Origin: Thozetella sp. PMI_491 | Lineage: Eukaryota > Ascomycota > Sordariomycetes > Chaetosphaeriales > Chaetosphaeriaceae | Assembly (NCBI GenBank): GCA_021432635.1 | Contig: MU270051.1 | Location: 310,001 to 374,000, forward strand | Reading direction: 5' to 3' | DNA length: 64,000 nt | Shown here: positions 12,801-24,835 of the stretch, piece after piece | Position numbering within the stretch: position 1 is the first letter of the stretch | How the letters are laid out: each line of letters begins with the position of its first letter | Translations under genes and position numbers: made by a program | Notes under the pieces: generated by a model | The model's database searches: none | Seen by the model: only the letters and a program-made list of their open reading frames with translations | Told to the model about the DNA's origin: nothing

Positions 12801-15138
12801 GGAACTCACCGTTTGATCAAAGCCTGTCCTCTCCACGACCTCGTTGATCAATTCTTTCTCGTACTTGCGTGCCAAGTCGCCAGGATCTAGTCCGACCTTC
12901 AGGCATAGGTCGATCCAGCGAATTCGGGGGACAAGATCGGGATGGGCAAGCACAAGCGATGCACACATTTGAGCCTCGAGATGTTCGTTGTCGGGCACCT
13001 CTGACTCCTGGCGAGCCGCGAAGTCCTTGGGAGAGAGGAATATCGCTTTAAATGCTAGGTTCAGCCCGGCATTACCCGTCTTCGCCGCTACAGCTGCGCT
13101 GTCTTTATCCCCAGTTTCGACGGCCACGATCCAGGACCACATGCCCTCGATGATCGCGCGGGCCACGATAGAGTAATCACCCTCGGTTTCTACAGCCCCG
13201 GCAGACCGAACATAGATGTCAGCCAGGGAATCCACAGCCTGCTGACGTATGGTGTGTGGGACGGTCGACGAAGAGAGGGTATACAAGAAAGCCTGAGCCC
13301 AAGCCACCCTCACGAGGCCATCCGCGGTGCGCAGGGCAGGTGCCACGGCCGAGAGCGAACGATAAAACCATTGGAGGTCATCATCGGAAAATTTGGTGTA
13401 AATACGGGGGTTCAGAAGGAAAGAAGGTTTGGGATCCGTCACCAAGCTGCTCTTCTGAATAGGCACCTTTTTGGCTAGGGTGCCGAGGCTCGAGCTCTTG
13501 GTGGTATGCAACAATGATCCCACGCTTGACAGCACCAAAGCTCCCGTGACGATACCACTCTGTGACGCAGCAGTAGGGTTAGCCGCAACTTCGTTGAAAA
13601 TGTCGGCAAGCGGAGGGAGAATTGCTTCGGCAAATTTTGTGACGTTGGAGGAGTGACTTTCGGCCGGATCCTTGCTGAACTCGTACAGAATCTCTCCGGC
13701 TCTTAGGACCCAGAGTCGCCTGACTGGTACCTTCTTGTCCCCAAAGCCTTTCAGGTAAGCATCGACAAGGGGCTTGGGGAACTCGGCGTCGCTGGGGAGA
13801 AGTTCCATTGCGCTCGCGTTGAGGGCAGCGGTCTCGGATGCCAGGGCAGCCTCATTTCCTTCCTTGCCCGCCACAAGGGGAAGGCCTGTCGCAATCTTAC
13901 TTGCAATACCAGCGGCCATGGGGAGGGAACGGAGCATTTCGGAGTGAATGATTCTATGGTCCGGCGACGCGATCTTTCCGGTCTTTAGTGGGTTGAGAAC
14001 TTCGTCCGCGACCTTCTCAAGTATGCTAAAGTCTCGACAGCCGCTGACAATCTCCTTGAAGGCAGAGGCTGCGCCGTTGCGAATGACCGGGTTGGACGAC
14101 TTGACGCTCGAAAGAAGCGGCTTTAACAAGCGCCCGCTTAGGGATGGCCCAAGGTCTATTTCTTCCGGGAGAGCGTGCACAAGGGGCGTGATGAGGTCGT
14201 CTAGAACGACCTCTGGCGCGCGGAGGAGGCCCTTTTCGATGGCTGGGAATACCTCCTTTTCGAGGTCTTCCGGGGAGATAAACGAGCTGAAGAAATCGCC
14301 GAGCCCCCCAGCGAGGTGCTTCGGTAACGGCGTGCGAGAACCGACAATCTCCCTGGTGTAAAAAGCAAAATAATGGCTCTTCAGCTTGGCCAGGATTGGC
14401 TTCACTGGATGCTTCCTAGCACATACCCCGGCAATGATGCCCAACATAACCGCATTCTTTGCTGTTGGTTGGCTGCCCTTGGCCGCGAGGGTTTGGACTG
14501 CCTTTTCAAGCACCTTTTCACTGCTTTCTGGGAACGAAATGAGCTTCCTGAAGGCTCGACGGGTGACGGTCACGGCCGCATGGCCGATCCCTCCCTTTGA
14601 GGTGGGCTGTAGGCACTTTTCGACTACGTCCGCGTCGGCAAGGATGATATCGTTCCCGAACTTCTCCCACAATGCGGTTCCGGCCAGGTTCTCGATTAGC
14701 AAGCCACACCACTCAACCAGCACGAACGCACTGGACGCGGCAATGCCTGCCTTCTGGGTTTCCTGGCGAATAGCCCCGACGAGTGGCGTGAGGATGTCGG
14801 CATCCCCCGCCTTGGCGACGGACACCAGGCATCGCTGTACAGCTCGACGGGAGGGGCGGTCGGTATAGAAGTGGTAGGTGCCAAATAGTAGCTTGAGAAC
14901 GGTGACGGTGGCAGTCTTGTCGAAGGCTATTGCAGGACCAGGTCAGTAAGCGGTGTTCGGCGGCTAAGGGCAGTTTCCTGGTGGCATTACAACACGACAT
15001 ACACTTCTGGGCCAGCTTCTCGTCAATTATCCGTAGCTGAGCTGTCCTGGTAGATGTTGAAGAGGATGCGAGGGCCAGCTTGGCCTCCTTGGGGTCAAAG
15101 TCCCCTGGGGCAGCCCCGTTGGCAACCACTTCAGTCAT
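6892..15138 (-). CDS. GCN1: GCN1, ribosome-associated activator of the eIF2-alpha kinase GCN2
   Basis: Giant HEAT-repeat scaffold that binds translating or collided ribosomes and, with GCN20, passes uncharged-tRNA signals to GCN2. Four exons (15138-15003, 14926-12810, 12751-7496, 7440-6892) encode 2,685 residues, close to the roughly 2,670 of yeast Gcn1. HEAT-like helical pairs run through the whole length. The elongation-factor-3-like segment lies around residue 1,500 (e.g. LLNGLDDDQWRSKKGACDLL and NDSHKEVRAAANKSLKRFGE) and is the GCN20-binding region in yeast. The C-terminal third contains the GCN2-interacting HEAT region. An acidic patch (NDEHDEEDEEH) sits past the middle. Intron junctions are phase-consistent (K|S, T|S, N|V). 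The 5,256-nt exon 3 is the longest in the window. The gene is divergent from a DEAH-box helicase that is also a candidate ribosome factor. Confidence 0.95.
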
Positions 15139-15669
15139 GTTGTTACGGTCGTACTCTTGTGTCGAATGTGGACATGGTCAGGTATAAACAGAGAGAACAG
15201 CTCGTGAAGCAAGAAGGCTTCAAGGCACAGTGGAGTCTCCCCTGGAGCTCGCCTTATAGGGGGTACCAGGATTGCTTCTCTCCAGGAAAGGGGTTCACCG
15301 TCCGCTTCTCGCTTCTCGGGCGCGCACACAAAATGCACCAATTCCGTCACTTCCAGTGAATTTCGGCGAAGACTCATATGGAAAGTGGGCTGCGATTTCA
15401 TCCTTCTCAATGGACGGAAGCTGGCAGTTGGCGGGGTAAGCTAACGAAAAGGGCAGGCGGTCTTGGATTCTGCCCATTGCTCGAGCTCCATGAATTCCAG
15501 GGTTCAGGCGTCCGCAACGTCCAAAGTCGCTGTTTCCAAGTTCCGGACCCAGCAGCCAAAAAAAAAAGGCCGAATCGAAGCCGGGACTCAACACCAGCAC
15601 CCCCCGTTCGCTGCCGTGCCCTCCTTCGGCCTGCACCATCTGCCACACTGCTACGAGCTCTAGGCCACC
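15139..15669. promoter_or_regulatory. Divergent promoter, GCN1 / DEAH helicase
   Basis: 531 bp between two head-to-head start codons (15138 on minus, 15670 on plus). A CCAAT pentamer lies on the plus strand at 15338-15342, roughly 200 bp from GCN1 and 330 bp from the helicase. Both transcripts must start here, so the genes may be co-regulated. Confidence 0.65.
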
Positions 15670-18600
15670 ATGGCCGGGAAGAAGAAGACCAAGAAGCCGG
15701 CGGCAAACCCCGCGCGCGGTTTCGCTACCACATCTATCGCCTCCAAGCCCCGGGTCGACCCCACTGAAGCCACTGACGAGGTCCCGAAGGCGGTCGACGA
15801 TGCCCCGCCATCATCCAAAGATGCCCCGCCATCGACCGCCGCGCCGACCGCGCCCGAGCGGACTTCGAAGCCGGAAAAGACTTTGTCGCCGGAGGAGTTT
15901 GAGAAGCAGCTGGAGGAATCAGAGCTGCAGCTTTTGGTCGAGAAACACGCCCAAAAGGTCCGGCGAGACGCTCAGCGCCAGAAGACGCGTTTAGAGACGG
16001 ACCGCCGGCTGCTGCGTGGCCAGGCCGATGGCGTGAATGCAAAGAAATGGCTCCCCCAGGAGCTCATGGACCATGTACTGGATTTAATCCATGCCGAAGG
16101 CCGTTTTGCTGCCTCCAGTGTTTCCTCGGAGGGCGCAACTAGTAGATTGCTCCCCGAAGAGGACCTCACTATCAAGCTCTGGACTCTGCAGGAGACCCTC
16201 CTCTACTCGGGGTTCAAGGAGGACAAGACCCAGGCGGCCATACAGTTCGTTCTGGATATTGCGCCCAACATATCTCCAGGAAACAAGGGGGAATCCATCT
16301 GGGGCCTCGAAGAGGCTCTGGATTGGTTTGCACGGGAATGCTCCAAAGAAGACCTGCCCGATTACGAGGGCAGGGGGGTGAAGGTGGCCAAACAAGGTAC
16401 GCGGCGTACCGAAGCCCCAAGTTTCTTTGTCCACCTGTGCAACTGATCGCGAATTCGTAGACAACCTATCGGACAGCCCTCTCCCCTCGGGTGCCACGAC
16501 TCCTAACCCGCTCGAGATTGACCCGCGCACAGGCGCCAAACTAAAGAATAGTTCCACGAACCTCCGCGGGTCGCGTGCCGCAACACCGAAGAAAACAAAT
16601 GTTACTTTCACCGAGGATATTGATCCGGACGAGCTTACTCCCGCCTACATCGACACCCAGGCCAAGCTGTTTGCCATTCAGCGGCCCCGGCAGGATCTTC
16701 CCAAGGCCAAGGGCGTGCGGACGAAGTCCAACCCTGAGGATCCTGACGAAGCCATGTTGTTAGCAAAGTTGGATAAAATCGAAAAAGATATGCTATTTGA
16801 TAAAGTTGAGGCAGACCAGCTATGGAGAGCCAAGAAGATTACGCTGGAACGGGAGTACGCTGTGGCCAAGAAGAAGAGACTTGAAGAGGAAAAGGCCGGG
16901 GTGATACCCGAGGCCGAAAGCGTATCACCAAATGGGTCGGACGATGTCAATAATGAAGCTGCTCGCATTGCGGCTGAAATCCTTGCTGAGAACGAGGATG
17001 ACGAGGATGATGATGAGCAAGCGCTAGCCGACCTCTTCGCTAGCCTGCCCGTCAGCGAGGTTGACCCTTTAACAGGCAAGACGAACACCGTCATGAATGG
17101 GGCAGATGGCACCAAGGTGGTCATTCGAGATTTTGGGAAGTGGAACGGCGTCAGTCCGACTAGGACTCTCGAGGAAGCCTGCCGTGCCCGGTATGCCGCT
17201 GAATTTCCGTCCCAGCGCCTTTAGGAGGCAATAGTCTGAGTACTAACATGAATTTAGGGACTCTTCAGTGCGGATTTCCTATAGGCTCGCGTCGGATGTC
17301 GCTTTCGCAAACCGACATGTTGTCAATATCATCTGGTCGAAGCCTCAAGAGCTTCCCCCTGAACCAGGCCTCCCTGAGTTAGAGGTCTTCCTCTCTCCCA
17401 ACCAGTTTGCCTTCAAGATGGAGTCGATCGCCACTCCTGATGCAAAGCAATCGGAATCATACGTCGCCACTACAGCTCTCTTCTTCATTTTCGGCGCTTC
17501 TGCCAAGGAAGAAAAGGTCTCTCTCCGACTCCCACCGGCCTGGAAAGATCTCTGGTCCGAGTTCGCAGAAGCAAAGAAGAATAAGGCGGATGAACAAGAC
17601 CGGGCGATGATAAAGAAGCTCCGGGATCTCGTGCGTGCAAGAGCAGAACAGGAACTCGAAGATGGGGTCGTCTTGCCAGGGGCATTCAAGGGCAAAGTGC
17701 AAGCCAAAAGCGCGAACGACTCGGACCACTCAGATCATGAGCGGGCAAAGCGTCAACAAGGAGGTCCGGAATATTACCAGAATATTTGGCATCAGAAGAG
17801 CAGCACGCCTCGGTTTCAGCAGATGCTGGTAAGCTGGACTGTCACTCGAGAACTGGCGAGCAGCTAACCTCTCCCAGCAATCACGCATGCAGCTCCCCAT
17901 GTGGCACTTTCGTCAGGCGGTTGTCGATGCGGTAGACAGAGAGCAAGTCGTCATTATCTGTGGTGAGACTGGATGGTATGCCAGATGGATTCTCTTTCAT
18001 GTCCAGGCCTTTGCAGGTATGACAGAAACTAACCGCGCGGTAGTGGCAAGAGCACGCAGGTACCTTCGTTCCTCCTCGAACACCAGCTCGCACAAGGCAA
18101 ACCGTGCAAAATTTATTGTACCGAGCCTCGTCGAATATCCGCCTTGTCATTAGCAAAAAGAGTCAGCGAAGAACTAGGTGAGGGTCGGGGAGACTTGGGT
18201 ACCCCTCGGTCGTTGGTCGGTTACTCGATCCGCCTCGAGGCAAATACTTCTCGAGAGACCCGCCTAGTATATGCTACTACCGGTATTGTGATGAGGATGC
18301 TTGAGGGTTCCAACGACCTCCAAGAGATTACCCACCTAGTTCTCGACGAAGTGCACGAACGCTCAATCGACAGCGATTTTCTTCTTATCGTGCTGAAGAA
18401 GCTGCTCGTACGCAGAAAAGACCTCAAGGTTGTCCTCATGTCAGCCACGGTCGACGCCGAACGGTTTTCTAAATACCTTGGTGGTGCCCCAGTCCTCAAC
18501 GTTCCTGGCCGAACCTTCCCGGTCAAAGTCGCATACCTAGAGGATGCTGTGGAGTTGACTGGTTACTCAGTCGACCAAAAGAAACAGGAGAAGGTCACCG

Positions 18601-20427
18601 AGCTGGACGACGATTTAGAGGCTGAAGTTGACAACTCGTCAAAGCCAGAGCTCATCAAGGAGCTCGGGGCCTATTCGCCCCGTACGAGAAACACGATCTC
18701 GCAGATGGACGAATACCGCATTGACTTCGACCTTACCATGCAACTTATATCCAGGATTGCATCGGACCCGAATTATAGCCAGTACAGCAAGGCGATTCTT
18801 GTCTTTTTACCTGGAATTGCAGAAATCAGGACTCTCAATGACCTCTTGTCTGGCGATAGGGCCTTTGCCCAAAACTGGGAAATCTATCCGCTGCACTCTA
18901 CGATTGCCACGGAAGAGCAGGAGGCCGCCTTCCTCATCCCACCGCCAGGTGTGCGGAAAGTCGTGCTGGCCACCAACATCGCCGAAACTGGTATCACAAT
19001 TCCTGATGTGACGTGCGTAATCGACACAGGAAAACACCGGGAGATGCGGTTTGACGAGCGCCGGCAGCTCTCACGACTCATAGACACCTTCATATCGAGG
19101 GCCAACGCTAAACAGCGGCGCGGTCGTGCTGGTCGTGTTCAAGAGGGTTTGTGCTTTCATCTCTTCACCAAATATCGCCACGACCAGATCATGAGCGACC
19201 AGCAGACTCCCGAGATGCTCCGCCTCTCTCTACAAGATCTTGCTATACGTGTCAAGATTTGCAAGATCGGACGCATCGAGGAGACTCTTGGCGAGGCGCT
19301 TGATCCACCGTCTGCCAAAAACATCCGCCGTGCCATCGATGCACTAGTCGACGTGCGTGCTTTGACTGCCTCAGAAGAACTCACGCCTCTAGGCCTCCAG
19401 CTTGCTCGTCTGCCGCTTGATGTATTTTTGGGAAAGCTTATTCTCCTCGGCACAATTTTCAAATGCCTCGATATGGCCATTACCGTGGCGGCCACTCTCT
19501 CGTCCAAGTCACCTTTCATCGCTCCATTCGGACAGCGGAATCAAGCGGACACAGTTCGCAAGGGCTTCCGGCGAGGCGACTCAGACCTCCTTACTGTTTA
19601 TAACGCATACTCATCCTGGAAGCGTGTGTGCCAGTCTGCATCTGGCGGAGGCGAATTCCAGTTCTGCAGGAAGAACTTTCTCTCTACCCAGACCTTGGCC
19701 AACATAGAGGACCTAAAGGGGCAGCTAATCACTGCAGTGGTCGACTCGGGCTTCCTGCAGCTCACAAATGAGGAACGGCAAACCTTAAAGCGGCTGCGCT
19801 TTGGAGGTAGGCGGCGTCATCAGCAGTTCTTCGAGCTACCCCAACGTGTCAATGTCAACAGCGATAACGACACAGTCTCTCAGTCAGTCATCGCCTGGAG
19901 CTTCTACCCAAAACTCCTCGTCCGAGACGTACCGGGCAAGGGCCTGCGAAACGTCGGCAACAACCAAAACATTAGCCTGCACCCTAGCAGCGTAAACAAG
20001 GGCTTTAACGACCTTCGGTGGCTGAGCTACTACCACATCATGCAATCCAAAGCGTCAGTTTACCCAGGAGAGATGGGACCCAGCTGCTTCTGCTCGTTCT
20101 GATCTTCGAGGCTAACTACTAGCTAGCATCTACAATGCCCACGAGACCACCGCTGTGGATCCCTTCGCCATCGCGCTTCTCTGCGGGGATGTCCGGGCCG
20201 ACATGTATTCTGGCGTGCTCGTGCTCGATGGCAACCGCGCCCGCTTCTCGGTCCCTGATTGGAAGACAATGCTTGTGATCAAGGTGTTGCGCTCGCGCCT
20301 ACGTGAGATTCTGACCCGCAGCTTCAAAAATCCAGGCAAGCTGCCCACTGCGCAGCACACGCGCTGGTTAGATACCTGGCAACGTATTTTTGCACTGGCG
20401 CAGGAGTCAAAGGACAAGGCCGCTTAG
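15670..20427 (+). CDS. DEAH-box RNA helicase of the DHX29/DHX57/YLR419W group
   Basis: ATP-dependent RNA helicase of 1,478 residues from six exons: 15670-16396, 16461-17190, 17258-17828, 17878-17975, 18044-20053 and 20127-20427. The N-terminus is Lys-rich, then comes a Glu/Arg helical stretch and a UBA-like region (about residues 120-240: LQETLLYSGFKEDKTQAAI, EALDWFARECSKEDLPDYEG). An acidic linker (ENEDDEDDDEQ) and an RWD-like segment precede the helicase core. Core motifs: I GETGCGKST (705-713), Ia CTEPRRISA, II DEVHER (from 810), III SATVDAERF, V NIAETGITIPD and VI QRRGRAGRV. HA2 and OB-fold regions follow. Intron 2 has a perfect TACTAAC branch site. Intron 4 falls inside the Walker A motif, and splicing restores it. 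The last junction (AAAGC|GTCAGT to TAG|CATC) is the least certain. DHX29 is a mammalian scanning factor; equating the role here is inference. Confidence 0.92.
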
Positions 20428-21385
20428 TTAGCGGATAGACGGATTTCAGGACTTTCTTATCGCCTAGCATCCAAGATGCTGCCGAAAGGATAACCATGCT
20501 GCCTAGGACCGGTAGCTTGGGCACGCACTTAGGCTGTGGCCATCGCTGGTTTGGCTGGTCCTCTTGCCTCATGACAAACCCGCATGACCCTTTTTCTTGG
20601 AACCAGCATGTATTTGCGTGCTCGGATCCCATGCTGTCCCTATGATAGATGATCTTCATTAGAAACTAGTGTTCTGACGCTAGCGGCCATCTCACAATAC
20701 CCTTCCTGAATCCTGTCTATACTTATTCCTAAATACCAGTAGCCACACTTACCGAAGGCCGGATATATTTTTAGAAGCAGATTGGTGTGGCGCATGCGGC
20801 CGAGGTAGGTCAGAGCTTTTGTTGCTATCCCTTCTCCCTCTCGCTTGCTTATCTATAACTAAATAGGGGTAAAGTAAACACTAAACTACGGCCAACCCTT
20901 TCTACCCACTGGCCTATTCTGCAGCGGGGTTCCTGCATATCGCCGCTGGGCCCTTGAGGTGCCACCCATCCCAATGGAGGATAATTCCGCCACCCTCTTT
21001 CATTTGTTCAAGCCATTCCACGTCATGGGTCAGAATCGCAACGACTTGGTGGCACCATTCCTGTATTGGTCACTCCATGAACTCCGGGGATCAAGAGATC
21101 CGCTTGCTATACATTGTTTTGGCGTCGGGTGGTGCCGAGATGTGCTGCGAGCTACGGATTGTTCGCTCTGTTGCGGCCGAGTCGTCGCGCTGCTCTCTTG
21201 GCCACGGTTGCTTTGGCACTAATGTGTGTGAGGTCCGTATCTGGACGCTGCAGGAAATGTGGTAAGGTGGACGTGATATCTTGGTGCCCGATTCCTGTGA
21301 CGTGCTAGCAGGGTTGCGTCGGTTCGCCGGGAAGGACCAGATTCAATGGCTTTGTCATATGGCCGGTGTGGTGTGAGACACGCCT

Positions 21386-21399
21386 GGGGGGGGGGGGGG
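21386..21399 (+). repeat. Homopolymer G run (14 nt)
   Basis: Fourteen consecutive G followed by a short A run, in the convergent intergenic region. Confidence 0.9.
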
Positions 21400-22363
21400 A
21401 AAAACCCTGACCAGCTGGAATCAATCGTGCAGCTCGGCCTTGTTTGAATCTACAGCTCACCTTTCATACCGAGCTAAACTCGGTCGGCATGTCGATGCTG
21501 GCGCTTCACCCATCCCAGTTCTCTACAGCTCGCACGGGCGCGGAATTGATAACAATCGTGTTTTCTTTCGTTGCTAGGATCAAACAGGGGGTATTGCCAC
21601 TCCAACACCCCGCTCAGTGAGAGTCAGGGGAGTCACATCAGTTCTCACTCGTTCCCTCCTCGTTGCTTCCGCCGCCGTGTACAAATGAAGACCGGAGGCT
21701 TCCTAACCTGACTGTCTTGACTGCCCCGATGGCTTTCTTCTCTGTCAGAGTAGAAGGATAACTTCTGCTCCGCCGAGAACGAAAGAAAAGAAAAGCCCCA
21801 GCATGTCAAGTCAACTCCAAGCCGGTCGCTAGGAGCTTCTCCTTCGCTCACCCTGGTTGGCCTCCTCCCGTTGGCGCGATCTCTTGATTTGCCGCGAGCA
21901 GTCGGTTGTCTGGGAATCATGGAGGCCATCTTTACCTTCTCCTTCGAGTCCGAGGTACCACAACCTTGCTTGAGGGTACTGTTCTTTCCGCCCCGCGGCC
22001 ACTGCCACTTCCACTCTCACCCCTTCCCAACTGTCCCACGTACACCATCGCAAAGCTCGATGAAGAGAGTTCATCGTCATTCAGGTGCCTCCTCCATTCC
22101 CACCGCCGCACCATGGTGCGTGCATTAAGGGATTAGCCTCCGATCACGTCCCCTCAAGATATGTAGCCCTGCCGTCGTCCGTCGTACTTGTCTAGCCTGT
22201 CGGTGTTCTCAATGTCGAACATCAATTACAACGTTGAACGGGGTATCTCTCAAGTTTCCCGCTTCTAGTAAGGGGCATTTATCGCGTGCGTCGTGGGGAA
22301 TGAAACATGGCTTCCCTGAGAAATGCAAACCGTCGTCATGATGCTTTACGGGGGGATGCGAAG

Positions 22364-22422
22364 TTGTGTGTGCGTTGTGTGTGTGCGCGTGTGTTCGTGT
22401 GTGTGTTGCTGCGTATGTGTGA
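22364..22422 (+). repeat. Imperfect GT-rich microsatellite
   Basis: Alternating GT/GC purine-pyrimidine sequence of about 60 nt, interrupted by single substitutions. Such sequence can adopt Z-DNA and is length-unstable. Confidence 0.8.
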
Positions 22423-22865
22423 TGAGAGAGACAAAGAAGAGATAACTTTTGCTAGGGACGCGCCAAGCATCTTTTTCCAATCGTCTTGTCCAGAAGGTGT
22501 AAAACTAGAGAGGCGGAGACGGCGTAGACCAGAGCGAGAACCGAGGACGCCGTTTCCAAATCAAGTAGAGTCGTGGTATGCAGTGCCAATAAGTGATGAT
22601 GATGTGCTGAGATATACTGGAAAAAAAAAGGGGAAAGTCCGGAAACCCAAAGGAAAAAAACGGAGTTGAGCGGACTAGGCGGTGTATTGCAGGCCCAGGC
22701 CCCGTCCTCAACCGGACCAGAAGAGAAGAAGGGGACAGTAACACCGCAAGAACGCCGTGGCCGAGAAGTGCCGGGAGGTGGCCGCGTTTAACCATGTCAA
22801 ATGCGAATTAGTGTGCCACAAAGAGAGACAGACACCGAGCCAGACGCCGATCCTCCTTGACCTTC

Positions 22866-23765
22866 CTATGCAACCGGAGCAATAGGAGCCACGGCGGGGG
22901 CACCGGCAACAGGCGGAGGAGGAATGCCTTGAACCGGGGGGATGTTGGGATCAGCAACGACCTCGGGCTGGGGGTTAATGGGGGCGTTGGCGTTCTTTTG
23001 AGGGCAGTCCCGGACAATGTGGCCAGCGACGCCGCAGTGGTAGCAGATCTTGCCGGCAGTGTTGAGGGGGCCACCGTTAGGAGCAGTGCAGTCGTTAGAG
23101 ATGTGGCCAAGCTTGCCGCAAGCGTAGCACTTCATTGCCTGCGCCTGACAGTCACGAGCGTAGTGGTTGGGGCCACCGCACTTGAAGCAAGTGGCATGGC
23201 GAGCACCGCCGGCAAAGCCTCCGCGCGCACCGGCGAATCCGCCTCGCGGAACAGGGGCACCACGGCCCATAGCAGCAACAGCGGGGTTGGGGCAGGCACG
23301 CTTCCGCATGTCAGCAGGGTCTCTATGTCGTCGGTCGGTCGGACAAAGAGTCCTCGAGGGTTTCGGTGCTTACCATCAGGTGGCCGACCTGGCCGCAGTT
23401 GTAGCACCGCCCGCCGGTTCGGTTGACCATGAGGCGGAGAGTTGGGCAGTCCGCCTGGATGTGGCCGAAGCCCTCGCAGTGGTAGCACTGCTTGTTCTGG
23501 GTCCTACGGGGCTCGGGGCATTTGGAGATCTCGTGGTCTAGCCGGGTCTACGGTTAGCATACTGGAGGATAGAAGCTCGGGATCAGCTTGAACGTACCCT
23601 GCGACCGACCTGTCACGATATAAGGTCAGTATGCCATGGCGGCTCTTCGTGCGAGGAGGGGGCTCGGCTCGTACAGTTGTAGCAGGCTCGCTCCTCGAGA
23701 GGGCAGTCCTGAGCGATGTGGCCCAGCTCACCACACTTGAAGCACGTACGACGAGAACCTGACAT
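22866..23765 (-). CDS. Seven-CCHC zinc-knuckle nucleic-acid-binding protein (Gis2/CNBP-like)
   Basis: Small single-stranded-nucleic-acid-binding protein. The family (CNBP, yeast Gis2) binds mRNA and polysomes. Four exons (23765-23675, 23609-23598, 23537-23374, 23300-22866) give 233 residues. Knuckles in order: [85 protein letters not shown] and [14 protein letters not shown]. An RGG-like linker ([16 protein letters not shown]) sits between knuckles 4 and 5, and the tail is Pro/Ala-rich. Exon 2 is a 12-nt microexon that supplies the second Cys of knuckle 2. Both flanking introns have good donors (GTACGA, GTACGT) and branch-like TACTGAC and GCTAACC. The model leaves knuckle 2 with five rather than four residues before its His. 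The intron before exon 4 was placed at GCGGAAG|CGT because that restores normal spacing in knuckle 4. Confidence 0.9.
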
Positions 23766-24810
23766 CTTGACTAAGTCTTAGTGCCTGCAATCCCACCATT
23801 AGCACGCCGCGCATTGCGAAGGCTGCCCCGTCAGTCTCTTCGGTGGCCCGTCGCAGCGCCTGCGACAACAATAGCGCCTCAATCGCATTCTCCGCGCCCG
23901 AAAAAAAAAGCCTTCAGGCGTCTGTGTCGCCCCCGCAACTCCATAACCAAAGCAGCTGCAGCAGCGGGCAAGCTAGCAACCTGTGTTGCTTGCGTCCAGT
24001 CCGACGCATTGGGTGAAAATTGTCTCCAGGAGCGGCGAGGTGATATCTGCTGCCTTGCCCATAGCCGGATAATGGGAACCCCGGGGCGAATCTCGACGAG
24101 CGTATATCCGACATCGTTGCACAGGGGTATAAACATGAATAGGGAGTCGCCGCGTTCCCTTCCACTTGCAGGTTGCATGAGGCTTGTGCAACCTTCCATG
24201 CTAAAATGGCTCAACCGAAGTTGAATCCCTGCTCATACCCGAGGAACCGAATGCAGGTGCAGAACCGTCTGGGTCGAACGAATTGAGGTCGCAAAGAGTT
24301 CAGCGAGGGCCAGTAGGGTTTGCAGATTGCATCCAAGGCCAGTCGGTCAAGGTTGATCCGAGTTCGCGCGGAGGTTCGGCAGGCACATCGATATCAAATT
24401 TGTGAAGTGCTGGGAGGCCACGGCGGGGCACCATTCGCTAGATCGCGCTTTCCGGTGGGACAGGAGGACAGGCGACGCCGTAGCCGTGGCATCATGGCTT
24501 GTGTCTGGCCACCAGGAACATCCGAGCTGCAGCTACCGGGGCGCACAAGGACGGGCCGGACTGAGCACCGGCAGCGAGGCCGGGGGCAGGCGCAGAGACG
24601 GGAGAATGGAGACGGTGGACGAGGGCTGGCGCATTACCCATCCGAGGCGATCGCGGAGGTATCCATCGCATCCAGGCGAGAGCCGTGGGGTTGCCCTCTC
24701 AGAGTTTCTCTCGGTCCATGGATTCAGGCGCGGAGCAACGGGCTATCCGAGGAGACTGGCCGGGGAGGATCGGGTCCGTGGGAGGCTCACCTTCCAAAAT
24801 CCAGCAAGAG

Positions 24811-24835
24811 CTTCTTCTTCTTCTTCTTCTTCTTC
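24811..24835 (+). repeat. CTT trinucleotide microsatellite
   Basis: Eight uninterrupted CTT units plus one C, in intergenic DNA. Confidence 0.92.

Larger units (their letters stand above)
20428..22865. other. Long convergent intergenic region
   Basis: 2.4 kb between the 3' ends of the helicase (+) and the zinc-knuckle gene (-). It contains a 14-base G run (21386-21399) and a GT-rich stretch (22364-22422). A short minus-strand open stretch (20914-21069) looks coding-like, but no gene can be supported. Confidence 0.5.
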
